From the NCBI RefSeq assembly GCF_003234115.2, contig NZ_CP126251.1, positions 2,170,001 through 2,234,000 of the forward strand: a stretch of 64,000 nucleotides of DNA. The letters are read 5' to 3'. The notes below the pieces were generated by a model. It was given only the letters and a program-made list of their open reading frames with translations, was not told the origin of the DNA and did no database searches. How positions within the stretch are numbered: the first letter of the stretch is position 1; each line of letters opens with the position of its first letter. Of this stretch, positions 8,362-17,912 are shown one piece after another. The DNA comes from Curtobacterium sp. MCPF17_002 (GTDB lineage Bacteria; Actinomycetota; Actinomycetes; Actinomycetales; Microbacteriaceae). Position numbers and translations under genes: made by a program.

Positions 8362-9678
8362 GTGCAGCAGATCCACCTCGCCCTGTTCCTGTTCCCCGGC
8401 TACCACCTCGGCGCGTGGCGCCTGCCCGACGCCGTGCCCGAACTGGACCTCGGCATCGAGCACTACGTCCGCGCCGCCGAGCTCGCCGAGGAGGCGAAGC
8501 TCGACGCGCTGTTCTTCGAGGACCAGGCCGCCGTCCGCCGGAGCAACGACATCCTCGCCGGCGACACGTACGGCGCCGCCAACCCGCGGTCGATCCACTT
8601 CGACCCGACGATGCTGCTCCCCGCCCTCGCGATGCGGACCTCGCGGCTCGGGCTCGCGGCGACGTCGACCACGACCTTCAACGACCCGTTCAACCTGGCC
8701 CGGCGGTTCTCGACGCTCGACCACATCAGCAACGGCCGAGCTGGGTGGAACCTCGTGACGTCGTTCAACGAGGACGAGGCGCAGAACTTCGGGCTCGACG
8801 CGCACGTGCAGCACGCGGCCCGGTACGAACGGGCGAGCGAGTTCGTCGACGTCGTGACCGGGCTCTGGGACGGGTGGGACCCCGACGCGATCGTCCGCGA
8901 CAAGGAGTCCGGCACCTACTTCGACGTCGAGAAGATGCGGTTCCTGCAGCACGAGGGCGAGCACTTCCGGGTCCGCGGACCGCTCACCACCGGCCGGAGC
9001 CCACAGGGGCGGCCGGTGGTGTTCCAGGCGGGCGCGTCCGAGCCCGGGCGCGAACTCGCGGCACGGACGGCGGACGTCGTCTTCACGCTGCAGTCCGACC
9101 CGACTGCGAGCCGTGCCTTCCGCGACGACATCCGTGCTCGCGCCGAACGGTTCGGGCGCGACCCGGAGCACGTGAAGGTGCTGGTCGGGATGACGCCGAT
9201 CGTGGGCGACACCGACGAGCTCGCTCACGACCTCGCCGACGAGATGATGGCGCTCATCCCCGACGACCTCGCGTTGGCCAACCTCGGGCCGCTCGCCGGC
9301 GGGGTCGACTTCCGGCAGTTCGACCCGGATGCGCCCGTCCCCGAGCTGCCCGAGTCGAACGCGGGCAAGTCCCACCGCGAAGCGATCATGTCGGTGTCGC
9401 GCGACCAGGGACTCTCGACGATCGAGACCGCCCGGTACTTCGCCGAGGGCAGCTACCGGAAGGTGATCGGGTCACCCGCGACGATCGCCGACACCATGCA
9501 GGAGTGGTCCGAGGCCGGAGCCTGCGACGGGTTCCTCGCGGTGCCGACGCACTTCCCGACCGGGGTCGAGGCCTTCACCCGGAAGGTCGTTCCCGAGCTG
9601 CAGCGCCGCGGGCTGCACCGGACCGAGTACACGGGCCGGCACCTCCGCGACCACCTCGGCGTCAGGCGGTACGCCTAG
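8362..9678 (+). CDS. NtaA/DszA-type FMN-dependent monooxygenase (LLM class)
   Basis: 438-residue luciferase-like flavin monooxygenase of the NtaA/SnaA/DszA/SoxA group. It starts LALFLFPGYHLGAWRLPDA and has LEADKLDALFF-like sequence near residue 50, DHISNGRAGWNLVTS near residue 120 and a C-terminal FPTGVEAFTRKVVPELQRRGL. Members use reduced FMN supplied by a reductase to cleave C-S or C-N bonds of organosulfur compounds or chelators. No reductase or transporter lies beside it, so the substrate is unknown. GTG start with GAGAGGA upstream. It ends in a palindromic CTAG shared with the convergent aroB stop. Confidence 0.88.
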   Translation: MQQIHLALFLFPGYHLGAWRLPDAVPELDLGIEHYVRAAELAEEAKLDALFFEDQAAVRRSNDILAGDTYGAANPRSIHFDPTMLLPALAMRTSRLGLAATSTTTFNDPFNLARRFSTLDHISNGRAGWNLVTSFNEDEAQNFGLDAHVQHAARYERASEFVDVVTGLWDGWDPDAIVRDKESGTYFDVEKMRFLQHEGEHFRVRGPLTTGRSPQGRPVVFQAGASEPGRELAARTADVVFTLQSDPTASRAFRDDIRARAERFGRDPEHVKVLVGMTPIVGDTDELAHDLADEMMALIPDDLALANLGPLAGGVDFRQFDPDAPVPELPESNAGKSHREAIMSVSRDQGLSTIETARYFAEGSYRKVIGSPATIADTMQEWSEAGACDGFLAVPTHFPTGVEAFTRKVVPELQRRGLHRTEYTGRHLRDHLGVRRYA

Positions 9679-10778
9679 ACGCCCACCTCTTGGTAGGCGG
9701 TGAACAGCAGGTGGTCCTCGGGTCCCTCGAGCGTCACCGGCTTGCCGACCCCGTCGAGGATGATGAACCGGAGCATGCCGGCGCGGGCCTTCTTGTCACG
9801 GCGCATCGTGGCGAGGAGGCCCTCCCAGCGACCGGCTCCGTACGTCGTCGGGAGCTCGAGCGACTCGAGGATCGCCCGGTGCCGGTCGACCGTGGCGTCG
9901 TCGAGGTGTCCGGTCAGACGGGCGAGCTCGGCCGCGAAGACCATGCCGACCGACACCGCCGCACCGTGGCGCCACTGGTAGCGCTCGGCGTGCTCGATGG
10001 CGTGCCCGAGGGTGTGGCCGTAGTTGAGGACCTCCCGGCGGCCCTGCTCGGTGAAGTCGTCCGAGACGACCTCGGCCTTGAGCTGGATCGCGAGTTCGAC
10101 GACCCGCCGGAACTCGGGCGTGGTCGGGTCGGTGACCCGCGCGACGTCGGCCTCGACGATGTCGAGGATCTCCGGCACGGCGATGAAGCCGGCCTTCACG
10201 ATCTCGGCGAAGCCGGTGAGGATCTCGTTGCGCGGCAGGGTCCGGACCAGGTCGAGGTCCGCCACGACCGCGCGCGGCGGGTAAAACGCGCCGACGAGGT
10301 TCTTGCCCTCGTTCGTGTTGATGCCGGTCTTGCCGCCGACGCTCGCGTCCACCATGCCGAGCACGCTCGTCGGGATCGCGATGTACGGCACGCCGCGCAG
10401 CCACGTGGCGGCGACGAAGCCGGCCAGGTCGGTCACGGCGCCGCCGCCGAGGCCGATCACCGCGTCGGTGCGGGTGAAGTCGGACTGCCCCAGGATCTGC
10501 CAGCAGAACGCGGCCACCTCGACGCGTTTGGCGCCCTCGGCGTCGGGCACCTCGGCGATGAGGGCCTCGAGTCCGGCGGCCGCGAGCAGGTCGCGCAGGC
10601 CGTTCGCCCGGGCACCGAGCGTCGGTGCGTGCACGATGAGGACCTTGGCGACCCGCGGTCCGAGGAGCGCCGGCACCGAGCCGAGCAGGTCGTTCCCCAC
10701 GGCCACGACGTAGCCGTCGTCGCCGCCCACGCGGATCTCGGTGGTGCCCTCCGGCAGGATCTGGGCCGAGTCGGTCAC
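9675..10778 (-). CDS. aroB: 3-dehydroquinate synthase
   Basis: Second step of the shikimate pathway. 367 residues with the NAD-binding GLGGGAVTDLAGFVAATW, PTSVLGMVDASVGGKTGIN, and metal ligands in GFAEIVKAG and NYGHTLGHAIEH. The GTG start overlaps the aroK stop (GTGA). It is the last gene of aroC-aroK-aroB, and its stop codon shares a CTAG with the convergent monooxygenase gene, leaving no room for a separate terminator. Confidence 0.96.
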   Translation of the reverse strand: MTDSAQILPEGTTEIRVGGDDGYVVAVGNDLLGSVPALLGPRVAKVLIVHAPTLGARANGLRDLLAAAGLEALIAEVPDAEGAKRVEVAAFCWQILGQSDFTRTDAVIGLGGGAVTDLAGFVAATWLRGVPYIAIPTSVLGMVDASVGGKTGINTNEGKNLVGAFYPPRAVVADLDLVRTLPRNEILTGFAEIVKAGFIAVPEILDIVEADVARVTDPTTPEFRRVVELAIQLKAEVVSDDFTEQGRREVLNYGHTLGHAIEHAERYQWRHGAAVSVGMVFAAELARLTGHLDDATVDRHRAILESLELPTTYGAGRWEGLLATMRRDKKARAGMLRFIILDGVGKPVTLEGPEDHLLFTAYQEVGV

Positions 10779-11401
10779 GGTGCTCCTTCGTTGGTGGTTC
10801 CGGGTGCGTCACCGGCTGTGCCGTCGGTGGCGCTGCCGTCGGCGGCGCTGCCGTCGATCGTGCTGCTGCCGTCGGCCGTGGCGCTGCCGTCGGCGGACCG
10901 CAGCCATGCGACGACGTCGTCGACGACGTGCGACATCGGCCGACGGGAGGTGTCGAACACAGCGTGGGCGAGCTCGGCGTAGGTCGCCGCCCGCGCGTCC
11001 ATGATGGTCTGCCAGGCGTCGATCCCGCCGTCGGCCAGCAGCGGTCGGTCACTGCCGGCGATCCGATCGGCGACGGCCTCCGGTGAGACGGTGAGCAGGA
11101 CCACGCGGGCACCCGCCAGGGCCTCGCGTGTCGCCGCGTGCGTGACTGCGCCGCCCCCGACGGCGATCACGCCGCCGGTGGCCACGGCGTCACGAACCGC
11201 AGCCGCCTCGAGCTCGCGGAAGGCCGATTCGCCGCGGTCCGCGAAGATCCCCGGGATCGGCCCGTGCTCACGCACGATCGCCCGGTCGGTGTCGGTGAAG
11301 GGGACGCCGAGCGCCTTCGCGACGCGCTTGCCGACGCTCGACTTCCCAGCGCCCATCGGGCCGATGACGACGACGGGGGCCGCGGGTGCGGGCGTGCTCA
11401 C
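10775..11401 (-). CDS. aroK: shikimate kinase
   Basis: Phosphorylates shikimate with ATP. P-loop GPMGAGKSS at residues 14-22, substrate-binding DTDR at about residue 38 and GGGAV at about residue 83. The catalytic domain ends near residue 170. It is followed by a 38-residue tail of repeated A/T-D-G-S units encoded by tandem GCTGCCGTCGGCG-like DNA, which is unusual for the family and probably a linker with no catalytic role. GTG start overlapping the aroC stop (GTGA). Confidence 0.94.
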   Translation of the reverse strand: MSTPAPAAPVVVIGPMGAGKSSVGKRVAKALGVPFTDTDRAIVREHGPIPGIFADRGESAFRELEAAAVRDAVATGGVIAVGGGAVTHAATREALAGARVVLLTVSPEAVADRIAGSDRPLLADGGIDAWQTIMDARAATYAELAHAVFDTSRRPMSHVVDDVVAWLRSADGSATADGSSTIDGSAADGSATDGTAGDAPGTTNEGAP

Positions 11402-12618
11402 CAGGCGGTGGAGTGCTCGGCGGCCTCGGTGCGTCGGCTGCGGAGGGTCTCCGGGATCGATGCCAGGTAGGCGTCGAGGTTCCGCTTCGTCTCGACGACG
11501 TTGTCGCCGCCGAACTTCTCGAGTACGGCGTCGGCGAGGACGAGCGCGACCATGGCCTCGGCCACGACACCCGCGGCCGGCACGGCGCAGACGTCGGAGC
11601 GCTGGTGGTGCGCCGAGGCGTCCTCACCCGTGGTGACGTCGATGGTGTGCAGGGCGTGCGGGACGGTCGCGATCGGCTTCATGCCGGCGCGGACGCGCAA
11701 CACGGTGCCGGTGGACATGCCGCCCTCGGTGCCGCCGGCGCGGTCGGTGGTGCGGATGATCTCGCCGTCCTCGCGGTACAGCTCGTCGTGCGCCTCGGAA
11801 CCGCGGCGCGCAGCGGTGGCGAAGCCGTCGCCGACCTCGACGCCCTTGATCGCCTGGATGCCCATGATCGCCGCGGCCAGCCGGGCGTCGAGCCGGCGGT
11901 CCCACTGCACGTGCGAGCCGAGCCCCGGCGGGACGCCGTAGAACAGCACCTCGACGACACCGCCGAGGGTGTCGCCGTCCTTCTTCGCCGCCTCGACCTC
12001 GGTGACCATCCGGGCGGAGGTCTCGGCGTCGAAGCAGCGCAGCTGGTCCTCGTCGAGACGGTCGACGTCGTCGGGGAGCGGCAGTGCGGTGCCGTCGGGC
12101 ACGCGGACCGTGCCGACCTGCAGCGTGTGCGCGACCGAACGGATGCCGAGCTCGGCCAGGAAGGACTTCGCGACGGCGCCGAGCGCCACCCGGGCCGCGG
12201 TCTCGCGGGCCGAGGCGCGCTCGAGGATCGGTCGGGCCTCGTCGAAGCCGTACTTCTGCATGCCGACCAGGTCGGCGTGACCCGGACGCGGTCGCGTCAA
12301 CGGGGCGCTGCGGCCACGGGAGAGCTCGGTCTGCTCGACGGGTTCGGGGTTCATGACCTCGACCCACTTCGGCCACTCGGTGTTGCCGATCCGGATCGCG
12401 ATCGGGCTGCCGAGGGAGTACCCGTGCCGGACACCACCGGACACGTGCAGTTCGTCCTGCTCGAACTTCATGCGGGAGCCGCGGCCGTAGCCGAGCTTGC
12501 GTCGCGCGAGGTCGGTACGGATGGACTCGAACGAGACCGGGACACCCGCGGGCAGGCCCTCGAGCATCGCGATCAGTTCGGGTCCGTGGGACTCACCAGC
12601 GGTCAACCAACGAAGCAT
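11398..12618 (-). CDS. aroC: chorismate synthase
   Basis: Makes chorismate from EPSP using reduced FMN. 406 residues. The conserved start [23 protein letters not shown] fixes the ATG at 12618, with GGGAAG nine bases upstream; an in-frame ATG three codons earlier sits too close to that site. Other signatures are [43 protein letters not shown] and [16 protein letters not shown]. First gene of aroC-aroK-aroB. Confidence 0.96.
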   Translation of the reverse strand: MLRWLTAGESHGPELIAMLEGLPAGVPVSFESIRTDLARRKLGYGRGSRMKFEQDELHVSGGVRHGYSLGSPIAIRIGNTEWPKWVEVMNPEPVEQTELSRGRSAPLTRPRPGHADLVGMQKYGFDEARPILERASARETAARVALGAVAKSFLAELGIRSVAHTLQVGTVRVPDGTALPLPDDVDRLDEDQLRCFDAETSARMVTEVEAAKKDGDTLGGVVEVLFYGVPPGLGSHVQWDRRLDARLAAAIMGIQAIKGVEVGDGFATAARRGSEAHDELYREDGEIIRTTDRAGGTEGGMSTGTVLRVRAGMKPIATVPHALHTIDVTTGEDASAHHQRSDVCAVPAAGVVAEAMVALVLADAVLEKFGGDNVVETKRNLDAYLASIPETLRSRRTEAAEHSTAW

Positions 12619-12653
12619 GGTGCCCATCTTCCCACAGCGCACACCCGTGCGAC

Positions 12654-12708
12654 GCGACCCCGACTACCAGGAGTCGGGGTCGCGCACCCCGCCTACTGGT
12701 AGTCGGGG
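12654..12708 (-). terminator. mltG terminator with two mutually exclusive hairpins
   Basis: A perfect 12-base stem (12654-12665 with 12672-12683, GCGACCCCGACT/AGTCGGGGTCGC) lies just after the mltG stop. The same distal arm (12658-12670) can pair instead with 12696-12708, the last codons of mltG (CCCCGACTACCAG). No U-tract. Most likely a terminator; the shared arm may come from a local duplication. Confidence 0.55.
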
Positions 12709-14411
12709 TGCGCGCGCAGCCAGGCCTGGAACTGCTTCACGGCGACGAGGTGCTGGTCGTAGGTGTCCGAGAACACCGTCTCCCCCGTCTCGAGGTTCAC
12801 CGTCACGAAGTACAACCAGTTGCCCGACGCTTCCTGCGTGACCGCCTTGATGGCGATGTCGCCCGGGTTCGAGATCGGCGCAGGCGGCAGGCCGTCGTGC
12901 ACGTAGGTGTTGTACTCGTTCCCCGCGTCGGCGCGCTCGGCGTCGGTCGTGGTCACCGTGTGCGTGTTGCCCGTGCCGTACGCGACCGTTGCGTCGGACT
13001 GCAGCTTCATGCCCTGGTCGAGGCGGTTCTGGAAGACCCGCGCGACCTTCGGGTAGTCGGCGGCGAGGCCGGCTTCCTTCTGCACGAGCGACGCGAAGAC
13101 GATCACGTGCTCCTGGTCGGCCTCGGCGACACCCGCCGCGGCGAGGTGCTCCTTCATCGTGTCGACCATCGACTTGAAGTACTGCGTGGCCGTCCACCCG
13201 GGGTTGATCGGGTACGTGGCCGGGAACAGCCAGCCCTCGAGCGTGGTGACGTTCGCCGGCAGACCGTACGCCGCGAGGTCCTTCGCCGCAGCGGAGACCT
13301 CGGCCTGGGAGAGCCCCGCCTTCGAGACCATGCCGGCCTCGATGTCCTGCAGCGCGGTGCCCTCGGGGATGACGATCGACGCCTGCACCCGGTTCTTCGT
13401 GTCCTGCAGCGCCGCGAGGGCCGTCTTCGAGCTCATCTCCTTCTTGAGCGAGTACGACCCGGGCTGGAACTGGACGTCAGGCGACGCGAGCAGCAGCTTG
13501 TAGAAGACCTTCGAGTCCTTCACGACGCCGCTGCGCTGCAGCGTCTTCGCGACGTCCTCACCGATGTCGCCCTGCTTGATGGTGATGGTCACCTTGGTGG
13601 TGCCGTCGCCGGTGTAGTCGTCGGGCTCCTTGTTGCCGCTGAGCGCCGCGACGACCTGCTGGATCTTCGGAGCGGCGAACGCGTACGCCGACACCCCGCC
13701 GGCGAGGACGACCGCCACGATGACGATCCCCGCGATCAGCGGTCCGCGACGTCGCCTGCGGTGCGGCCCACGCGGCTCGCGTGGCGCCCTGGAGGCTCCC
13801 CCGCGTCCACCGCGACCGCCGCGTCCGTCGTCTCCCGCGCCTCCAGAGCCGTCGTCGCCCTGGGCAGGACCGCTCGCGCCGGACGCTGTCGCGCCCGCGT
13901 CCGTTCCCCTGTCGGGGGATGCGGCGTCGTCGGCCAGAGCACGGTCGCCTGCGGCACGGTCGGCTGGCCGGTCCGCGTCGCCCACGTGCACCTCGCCGGT
14001 GAGGAGTGCGTGGACCTCGGGGTGCAGGTCCGCCGCGCGTCGTGCTACGGGCGCATCGGCCGGGGACACCGGGTGGTCGCGGTAGGTCGACCGTCGAGCG
14101 GGCGCGGCGGGCGCCTCGGGCTCGGCGGCTGCCGGGCGCTGACCCGCTGCCGAGCGATCGGCTGCTGCGCGCTCCGCCTCGGCTGCGCGAGCTGCCTCCG
14201 CTGCGCGGGCCTCGCGTCGCGAGAGGTGCCGGGTGGGCGCCGGGGTACCGGGGGTGGGTTCGACGACGCCGTCACGCGCATCGGTGGTGGCCGCACGGTC
14301 GGAAGTGGTCTTCCGCCGCTCGGCGTCGTTGCCGGGCGCGATGATCGCGTTCCAGTCCAGGTCGTCTGCCAACGGTCCTCGGTCTCTCGGTCGGGAACTC
14401 CGCCTGGGCAT
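12693..14411 (-). CDS. mltG: endolytic murein transglycosylase MltG
   Basis: Membrane-anchored lytic transglycosylase that cuts nascent peptidoglycan. 572 residues: about 250 cytoplasmic residues rich in Ala, Pro, Arg and Gly, a single membrane helix (LIAGIVIVAVVLAGGVSAYAF), a LysM-like region and the YceG catalytic domain. Catalytic-domain signatures are EGWLFPATYPINPG, the catalytic Glu in VIVFASLVQKEAG, FQNRLDQGMKLQSDATVAYG and NTYVHDGLPPAPISNPG. Start chosen at MPRRSSRPRDRGPLADDLDW, 31 bases after ruvX. The long disordered cytoplasmic arm is common in Microbacteriaceae and could carry phosphorylation or binding sites. Confidence 0.92.
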   Translation of the reverse strand: MPRRSSRPRDRGPLADDLDWNAIIAPGNDAERRKTTSDRAATTDARDGVVEPTPGTPAPTRHLSRREARAAEAARAAEAERAAADRSAAGQRPAAAEPEAPAAPARRSTYRDHPVSPADAPVARRAADLHPEVHALLTGEVHVGDADRPADRAAGDRALADDAASPDRGTDAGATASGASGPAQGDDGSGGAGDDGRGGRGGRGGASRAPREPRGPHRRRRRGPLIAGIVIVAVVLAGGVSAYAFAAPKIQQVVAALSGNKEPDDYTGDGTTKVTITIKQGDIGEDVAKTLQRSGVVKDSKVFYKLLLASPDVQFQPGSYSLKKEMSSKTALAALQDTKNRVQASIVIPEGTALQDIEAGMVSKAGLSQAEVSAAAKDLAAYGLPANVTTLEGWLFPATYPINPGWTATQYFKSMVDTMKEHLAAAGVAEADQEHVIVFASLVQKEAGLAADYPKVARVFQNRLDQGMKLQSDATVAYGTGNTHTVTTTDAERADAGNEYNTYVHDGLPPAPISNPGDIAIKAVTQEASGNWLYFVTVNLETGETVFSDTYDQHLVAVKQFQAWLRAHPDYQ

Positions 14412-14442
14412 CGTCGTCTCGGTCGACGGCAGGGAGCCCGGT

Positions 14443-14892
14443 TCAGGGGAGCGTGGCCCCCGGTGGGGCACTGGACGCACGCTCGTGGTCGAGCGCGTGT
14501 TGCAGAATGATAACAGCGGCCGCTTGGTCGATCACGGCACGCGACTTCTTCGTGTTCTTGCCGGCCTGGTGGAGCCCGCGCTGGGCGGTCACCGTCGACA
14601 GGCGTTCGTCCACGAGTCGCACCGGCCGGTGCTCGGCGAGCCGGGCGGCGAACTCGCGGGCGTCGGTGGTCGACGCGGTGTCCCCGCCCGACATCGACAG
14701 CGGCAGCCCGACGACGATCTCGAGCACGTCGTACTCGTCCGCGATCTCGGCGATCCGGCGGACGTCCGTCGCGTCGTGGCGCTTGACCGTCTCCACCGGC
14801 GTCGCGAGGAGCCCGTCACGGTCGCACACGGCCACCCCGATCCGGGCGCGACCGACGTCGATGCCGAGTCGCCGCCCGGAACGGATCGCCAC
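14443..14892 (-). CDS. ruvX: Holliday junction resolvase-like protein RuvX (YqgF)
   Basis: 149-residue RNase H-fold protein. GIDVGRARIGVAVCD at the N-terminus, VVGLPLSMSGGD in the middle and VDERLSTVTA plus DQAAAVIILQ at the end match YqgF/RuvX. The family processes the 16S rRNA 5' end in E. coli and is essential in many bacteria; a resolvase role is less certain. GTG start two bases after the alaS stop. The order alaS-ruvX-mltG-aroC is a classic actinobacterial block. Confidence 0.92.
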   Translation of the reverse strand: MAIRSGRRLGIDVGRARIGVAVCDRDGLLATPVETVKRHDATDVRRIAEIADEYDVLEIVVGLPLSMSGGDTASTTDAREFAARLAEHRPVRLVDERLSTVTAQRGLHQAGKNTKKSRAVIDQAAAVIILQHALDHERASSAPPGATLP

Positions 14893-14894
14893 GA

Positions 14895-17552
14895 TCAGGC
14901 CGTGAGCCGCTGGGTCACCGCACGCAGCGCTGCCGGGAGCGCGGACGCGTCCGTGCCACCGCCCTGCGCCAGGTCCGGCTTGCCGCCACCACCGCCACCG
15001 AGCACACCGGCGGCTTCCTTGGCGAGCGGACCCGCCTGGACGCCGGCGGCGCGCGCTGCGTCGTTGGTGGCGACGATGACCACGGGCTTGCCGCCCACGA
15101 CGGCGCCGAGCACGACGACGGCCGCGCCGTCCCCGAGCTGTGCGCGGACCCCGGTCGCGAGGGCGCGGAGGTCGTCCCCGGACTGCAGGCCGTCGACGGA
15201 CTCGGCCACGACGGTCGTCGCACCGACGGTCGTCGCCTGCCGTGCGAGCGACGGCACACGCTGCTGCAGGTTCGCCGACTCGAACTCGGCGACCCGCTTC
15301 TGGGCGGTGCGCAGGTCCTCCATGAGGGACTGCACGCGGGTCGGGAGGTCCTCGCGCGGAGCCTTCAGCGCACTCGACAGCTGGGAGACGATCGTGCGCT
15401 CGACCGCGAGGTCGCGGAAGCCCTCGAGCCCGACGAGCGCCTCGACACGACGGTTGGTCGAACCGACGCTCGACTCCCCCACCAGGTTGACGAGGCCGAC
15501 CTGGGCGCTCGACGCCACGTGGGTGCCACCGCAGAGCTCACGGGACCACGGGCCACCGATGTCGACCATGCGGACCTCGGAACCGTACTTCTCACCGAAG
15601 AGCGCCTGCGCGCCGAGCGACTTCGCCTCGTCGATCGGGAGCACGCGCGTGGAGACCTCGAGGTCGGAGCGGATCGCGGTGTTCACGACCTCCTCGATCT
15701 CGGAGCGGGTCTCGAACGACACCGGCTGCGACCACGAGAAGTCGAGGCGCATGTAGCCGGACTTGTTGTACGAACCGGCCTGCAGTGCCTCCGGGCCGAG
15801 GATGTCACGGAGCGCCGCGTTCACGAGGTGCGTCGCGGAGTGGGCCTGGGTGGCGCCGCGGCGGTACTCGGAGTCGACGACCGTCGTCGCCGGCGCACCG
15901 ACCCCGACCTCGCCGGAGCGGACCTGCACGGTGTGGCTCCAGAGACCCGCCACCGGGCGCTGCACGTCGAGCACCTCGAGGTCGAAGCCGTTGCCGACGA
16001 TCGAGCCCTGGTCGGCGTCCTGCCCGCCGGACTCGGCGTAGAGCGAGGTCTCGCCGAGGATGACCTCGGCGATGTCGCCTGCGACGGCACGGTCGACGCT
16101 GACGCCGCCGACGATGATCCCGAGGACGTTCGTCTCCGCCTCGAGCGCGTCGTAGCCGAGGAAGACCGTCTCGCCCTTGGCGCGGAACGCACTGTAGACG
16201 CTGAGGTCGGCGAGGGCGGTCTTCTTGCTCTTCGCGTCCGCCTTGGCCCGCGCCCGCTGCTCGGACATCAGGGTCTCGAAGGCCGAGCGGTCGACGTGCA
16301 CGCCGGCTTCCTCGGCCATCTCCATCGTCAGGTCGATCGGGAAGCCGAAGGTGTCGTGGAGCAGGAACGCCGTGTCGCCGCCGATCGACGGTGCGCCGTC
16401 CTGCTTGGCGCGCTCGACCGCGACGTCGAGGATCGTCGTGCCCTGCGCGAGGGTGCGGAGGAAGGTCTCCTCTTCCGCGTAGGCGATGCGTGCGATGCGG
16501 TCGAAGTCGGAGCCGACCTCGGGGTAGGCGTCCTGCATGGCGTCGCGCGACGCCGGGAAGAGGTCCGGGAAGGTCGCACCCTCGACGCCGAGCAGGCGCA
16601 TGGCACGAACCGTCCGGCGGAGCAGACGCCGGAGGATGTAGCCGCGCCCCTCGTTCGACGGGCTGACGCCGTCGGTGATGAGCATGAGCGCCGACCGGAC
16701 GTGGTCCGCGATGACGCGCATGCGGACGTCGTCCTCGTGCACGGCGCCGTAGCGTCGGCCGGAGATCTCGGCGGCCTTGTCGAGGACCGGGCGGACCTGG
16801 TCGATCTCGTACATGTTGTCGACGCCCTGCTTGATGAAGGCGACGCGCTCGAGGCCCATGCCGGTGTCGATGTTCTTGTTCGGCAGCTCGCCGGTGATCT
16901 CGAAGTCGTACTTCGACCGGACGTCGGCGATCTGGTACTGCATGAAGACGAGGTTCCAGATCTCGACGTAGCGGTCGTCGTCGGTCGCGGGACCGCCGTC
17001 GATGCCGTACGCGGGGCCGCGGTCGAAGAAGATCTCCGAGCACGGGCCCGCTGGGCCGGGCTGACCGGTCGACCAGTAGTTGGTGTCCTTGCCGAGCCGC
17101 TGGATGCGCTCCTCGGGCAGGGACGAGTGCTGCTTCCAGAACGCGATCGCCTCGTCGTCCTCTTCGTAGACGGTCACCCACAGGTCGTCGGGCGAGAAGC
17201 CGAGGCCGCCGTCGCTCTCCGGCTGGGTCAGGAACTCCCAGGCGTACTGGATCGCCTGCTCCTTGAAGTAGTCGCCGAAGGAGAAGTTGCCGTTCATCTG
17301 GAAGAACGTGCCGTGCCGCGGGGTCTTGCCGACCTCTTCGATGTCGTTCGTGCGGATGCACTTCTGCACGCTGGTGGCGCGCGGGTACGGCGCCGGGACC
17401 AACCCCGTCAGGTACGGGATGAAGGGGACCATGCCAGCGACCGTGAAGAGGAGCGAGGGATCGTCCGAGACGAGTGAGGCGGACGGGACGACGGTGTGGC
17501 CGCGGTCACCGAAGAACTGGAGCCAACGGCGGCGGATCTCTGCGGTCTGCAT
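14895..17552 (-). CDS. alaS: alanyl-tRNA synthetase
   Basis: 885 residues, full length. The start MQTAEIRRRWLQFFGDRGH is the conserved N-terminus although the open frame continues upstream. The class II catalytic domain includes FQMNGNFSFGDYFKEQ. The editing domain carries the zinc-type motifs HSATHLVNAAL and CGGTHV. A C-Ala domain ends the protein with GGGGGGKPDLAQGGG. It clears misacylated Ser/Gly-tRNA(Ala) as well as charging tRNA(Ala). Confidence 0.97.
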   Translation of the reverse strand: MQTAEIRRRWLQFFGDRGHTVVPSASLVSDDPSLLFTVAGMVPFIPYLTGLVPAPYPRATSVQKCIRTNDIEEVGKTPRHGTFFQMNGNFSFGDYFKEQAIQYAWEFLTQPESDGGLGFSPDDLWVTVYEEDDEAIAFWKQHSSLPEERIQRLGKDTNYWSTGQPGPAGPCSEIFFDRGPAYGIDGGPATDDDRYVEIWNLVFMQYQIADVRSKYDFEITGELPNKNIDTGMGLERVAFIKQGVDNMYEIDQVRPVLDKAAEISGRRYGAVHEDDVRMRVIADHVRSALMLITDGVSPSNEGRGYILRRLLRRTVRAMRLLGVEGATFPDLFPASRDAMQDAYPEVGSDFDRIARIAYAEEETFLRTLAQGTTILDVAVERAKQDGAPSIGGDTAFLLHDTFGFPIDLTMEMAEEAGVHVDRSAFETLMSEQRARAKADAKSKKTALADLSVYSAFRAKGETVFLGYDALEAETNVLGIIVGGVSVDRAVAGDIAEVILGETSLYAESGGQDADQGSIVGNGFDLEVLDVQRPVAGLWSHTVQVRSGEVGVGAPATTVVDSEYRRGATQAHSATHLVNAALRDILGPEALQAGSYNKSGYMRLDFSWSQPVSFETRSEIEEVVNTAIRSDLEVSTRVLPIDEAKSLGAQALFGEKYGSEVRMVDIGGPWSRELCGGTHVASSAQVGLVNLVGESSVGSTNRRVEALVGLEGFRDLAVERTIVSQLSSALKAPREDLPTRVQSLMEDLRTAQKRVAEFESANLQQRVPSLARQATTVGATTVVAESVDGLQSGDDLRALATGVRAQLGDGAAVVVLGAVVGGKPVVIVATNDAARAAGVQAGPLAKEAAGVLGGGGGGKPDLAQGGGTDASALPAALRAVTQRLTA

Positions 17553-17599
17553 GGTGCTTCCTGATTCAGGTTCGGCGGGAGGGAACGGCGAGGAGGACC

Positions 17600-17782
17600 T
17601 CAGACGTCGGTGCGGAGCTCGGCCTCGCGGGAGCGGTAGCCGTCGGCGACGGCACCCGTGAAGGCCTTCGTGCGGTCGTTCACATCGGCGAAGAACCGTG
17701 CGCCAGCGGGAGTGTTCGCGACCTTGTGCGCGACGGCGAACCCGATGACGACGCCGACGGCGACGAAGAACAGCTGCTTCAC
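17600..17782 (-). CDS. small single-pass membrane protein between alaS and rpsD
   Basis: 60 residues: VKQLFFVAVGVVIGFAVAH is one membrane helix, followed by an amphipathic soluble part (AGARFFADVNDRTKAFTGAV). GTG start with GAGGGAGAGG upstream. Short proteins of this kind recur between rpsD and alaS in Microbacteriaceae, which supports its reality. No function is known to me. Composition and codon use match its neighbours. Confidence 0.7.
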   Translation of the reverse strand: MKQLFFVAVGVVIGFAVAHKVANTPAGARFFADVNDRTKAFTGAVADGYRSREAELRTDV

Positions 17783-17854
17783 GGTGCCTCTCCCTCTTCC
17801 ACACGCGAGCGGTGCGTGCCCAGACGATCTTACTGAAGGTGCCGGGCGGGAACG

Positions 17855-17898
17855 CCGAACGGCGGGCCGACCTCTGGAGAGGACGACCCGCCGTTCGG
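17855..17898 (-). terminator. rpsD terminator
   Basis: A 12-base perfect stem (CCGAACGGCGGG/CCCGCCGTTCGG) whose 20-base loop holds a second stem (CCTC-TGGA-GAGG). It lies 15 bases after the rpsD stop. No U-tract follows, as is common in high-GC Actinobacteria. Confidence 0.8.
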
Positions 17899-17912
17899 GT
17901 GTGATCAGGAGA

